Assembly (NCBI GenBank): GCA_028277865.1
Contig: JANQFM010000165.1
Span: 1-12,634 of the forward strand
DNA: 12,634 bases
Source: Acidobacteriota bacterium
GTDB taxonomy: Bacteria; Acidobacteriota; UBA6911; RPQK01; DATIPO01
Reading direction: 5' to 3'
Part shown: one piece after another, positions 11,726-12,634 of the stretch
How the letters are laid out: each line of letters begins with the position of its first letter
Numbering within the stretch: position 1 is the first letter of the stretch
The notes under the pieces: model-generated
Seen by the model: the letters and a program-made list of their open reading frames with translations, nothing else
Database searches by the model: none
Told to the model about the DNA's origin: nothing
Program-made: the position numbers and the translations under genes

Positions 11726-11857
11726 CAGTTGTCAGTTGTCGGTTGTCAGTCGTCAGTTCAGGGAACCAAAGGAAGGGAAGGATCCCGCATCCCTGCGGGC
11801 TCTGGTCCCGGGCCTCTGAGTCTTAACTGCCAACTGGCAACCGACAACTGACAACTG
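11726..11857. repeat. 132-bp inverted-repeat element between hemA and hemC
   Basis: The left arm at 11726-11758 (beginning CAGTTGTCAGTTGTCGGTTG) and the right arm at 11825-11857 are inverted copies of 33 bp matching at 30 positions. Each arm is made of CAGTTGN heptamers. The 66-base centre holds the CCCGCATCCCTGCGGG hairpin (11784-11799) that also occurs at 5624-5640. The element starts two bases after the hemA stop codon and ends seven bases before the hemC ATG. It has no coding capacity and looks like a non-autonomous element or large structured spacer. Confidence 0.8.
11784..11799. repeat. Hairpin in the centre of the hemA-hemC element
   Basis: CCCGCA, loop TCCC, TGCGGG. It is a second copy of the hairpin at 5624-5640 in inverse orientation, with similar flanks. 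No T-run follows, so termination between hemA and hemC is not indicated. Confidence 0.5.
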
Positions 11858-11864
11858 CTCACAA

Positions 11865-12634
11865 ATGGATGCCATGCCTGAGGTTGTAATCGGCTCCCGA
11901 GGCAGCAAGCTAGCCTTGTGGCAGGCCCGCTGGGTCGAGGGTGAGCTGCGGCGCTGCCATTCGGGGCTCAACGTCCGCATCGAGGTCATCCGGACCACAG
12001 GAGACCGGATCTCGGATGCTCCGCTTGCTGCACTGGCCACCAGCAGCAAGGGGCTGTTCGTCAAGGAGATCGAAGAGGCCTTGCTGGACGGGCGCATCGA
12101 CCTGGCGGTTCACAGCCTCAAGGATGTGCCCACCGAGCTTCCGGCAGGGCTGGGGCTGGTTGCCATTCCCCGTCGCGAAGATCCCAGCGACGCCCTGGTG
12201 CTGCCCGGCGGCCAGGCCTCATGGAGGGAGCTGGATTCCGGTGCCCGGGTGGCCACCAGCTCCCTGCGGCGCAGGGTGCAGCTGCTTTCGCTTCGGGACG
12301 ACTTGCTGGTCGAGCCCATCCGAGGCAATGTCGACACCCGCTTGCGCAAGCTGGCCGAGCAAGAGCTGGACGGGCTGATCCTGGCCTCGGCGGGCCTGAG
12401 GCGGCTGGGGCTGACCGAGCACATCTCCTATCTCTTTCCGGTTGAGGAGATGGTGCCGGCGGTCGGGCAGGGCGCTCTGGCCGTCGAAGCGCGCTTGGAC
12501 GACTCCAAGACGCGCCGATTGCTTGCGCCGCTTCACCATCTGCAGACGGCACTTTGCGTGGAGGCCGAACGCGCTTTCCTGGCCCGGATGGGGGGCGGCT
12601 GCTCTGTTCAGACTCTGCGCTCAGCTCGCTCACA
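11865..12634 (+). CDS. hemC: Hydroxymethylbilane synthase (porphobilinogen deaminase), 3' end outside window
   Basis: HemC joins four porphobilinogen molecules into hydroxymethylbilane on a dipyrromethane cofactor. The frame is open to the window edge, giving 256 complete codons from ATG 11865. A second ATG at 11874 places the family start (EVVIGSRGSKLALWQA) closer and is equally possible. Recognisable blocks are SSKGLFVKEIEEALLDGRID, AVHSLKDVPTELPAGL, VATSSLRRRVQL, IRGNVDTRLRKL, ASAGLRRLGL and VPAVGQGALAVEARLDD. The cofactor cysteine is present in GGGCS (codon 12600-12602, residue 243 counted from 11874). The residues after it (SVQTLRSARS) differ from the usual pattern with Pro two residues on. 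About 60 or more C-terminal residues should lie beyond the window. The gene is on the same strand as hemA, separated by the 132-bp element, with no ribosome binding site visible. Confidence 0.95.
   Translation, partial: MDAMPEVVIGSRGSKLALWQARWVEGELRRCHSGLNVRIEVIRTTGDRISDAPLAALATSSKGLFVKEIEEALLDGRIDLAVHSLKDVPTELPAGLGLVAIPRREDPSDALVLPGGQASWRELDSGARVATSSLRRRVQLLSLRDDLLVEPIRGNVDTRLRKLAEQELDGLILASAGLRRLGLTEHISYLFPVEEMVPAVGQGALAVEARLDDSKTRRLLAPLHHLQTALCVEAERAFLARMGGGCSVQTLRSARS

Overview
This window is GC-rich bacterial chromosomal DNA carrying mostly housekeeping genes. The gene set (TAXI-type receptor, site-2 protease with ScpA/ScpB and an RluB-type pseudouridine synthase, and an 8-TM CcsA/HemX-like protein beside hemA and hemC), together with intergenic gaps full of short repeats, suggests Acidobacteriota or a similar deep-branching Gram-negative. 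That placement is inference and weakly held; nothing here fixes the taxon. No tRNA, rRNA, CRISPR array or transposase gene was seen.

Layout. From 158 to 6367 everything is on the minus strand. In transcription order it is: RsuA/RluB-type pseudouridine synthase, riboflavin synthase (ribE), an unrecognised exported protein, a RibBA-like protein whose GTP cyclohydrolase II half has lost its catalytic residues (RibBX type), a membrane-anchored GT2 glycosyltransferase, and a two-TM TAXI-type receptor. A lone plus-strand gene at 6616-6945 encodes a 109-residue exported protein with 14 cysteines. It has its own AT-rich promoter region and a near-perfect ribosome binding site. From 7100 to 9140 the minus strand carries site-2 protease, scpA and scpB. 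From 9455 to the window end the plus strand carries a CcsA/HemX-like membrane protein, hemA and hemC (cut by the window edge).

Function. Three themes are present: riboflavin synthesis (RibB activity plus RibE; a true RibA must be encoded elsewhere if the pathway is complete), early tetrapyrrole synthesis (glutamyl-tRNA to hydroxymethylbilane), and chromosome segregation (ScpA/ScpB, partners of SMC). The Cys-rich gene sits between scpB and the RluB-type gene, which are neighbours in many genomes, and looks like an inserted accessory gene.

Intergenic DNA. Nearly every gap is built from a few repeat families. These are a GACGCAAAG-type sequence (R1), a CACAGAGACAC-type palindrome (R2), and tandem heptamers of three unrelated sequences (CAGTTGN, CTTGGAC, GGTTTCC). 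Several stop codons lie inside or next to these repeats, so two proteins end in repeat-encoded tails. A 132-bp element with 33-bp inverted arms lies between hemA and hemC. Two genes have -10-like boxes so close to the start codon that leaderless or near-leaderless mRNAs are likely.
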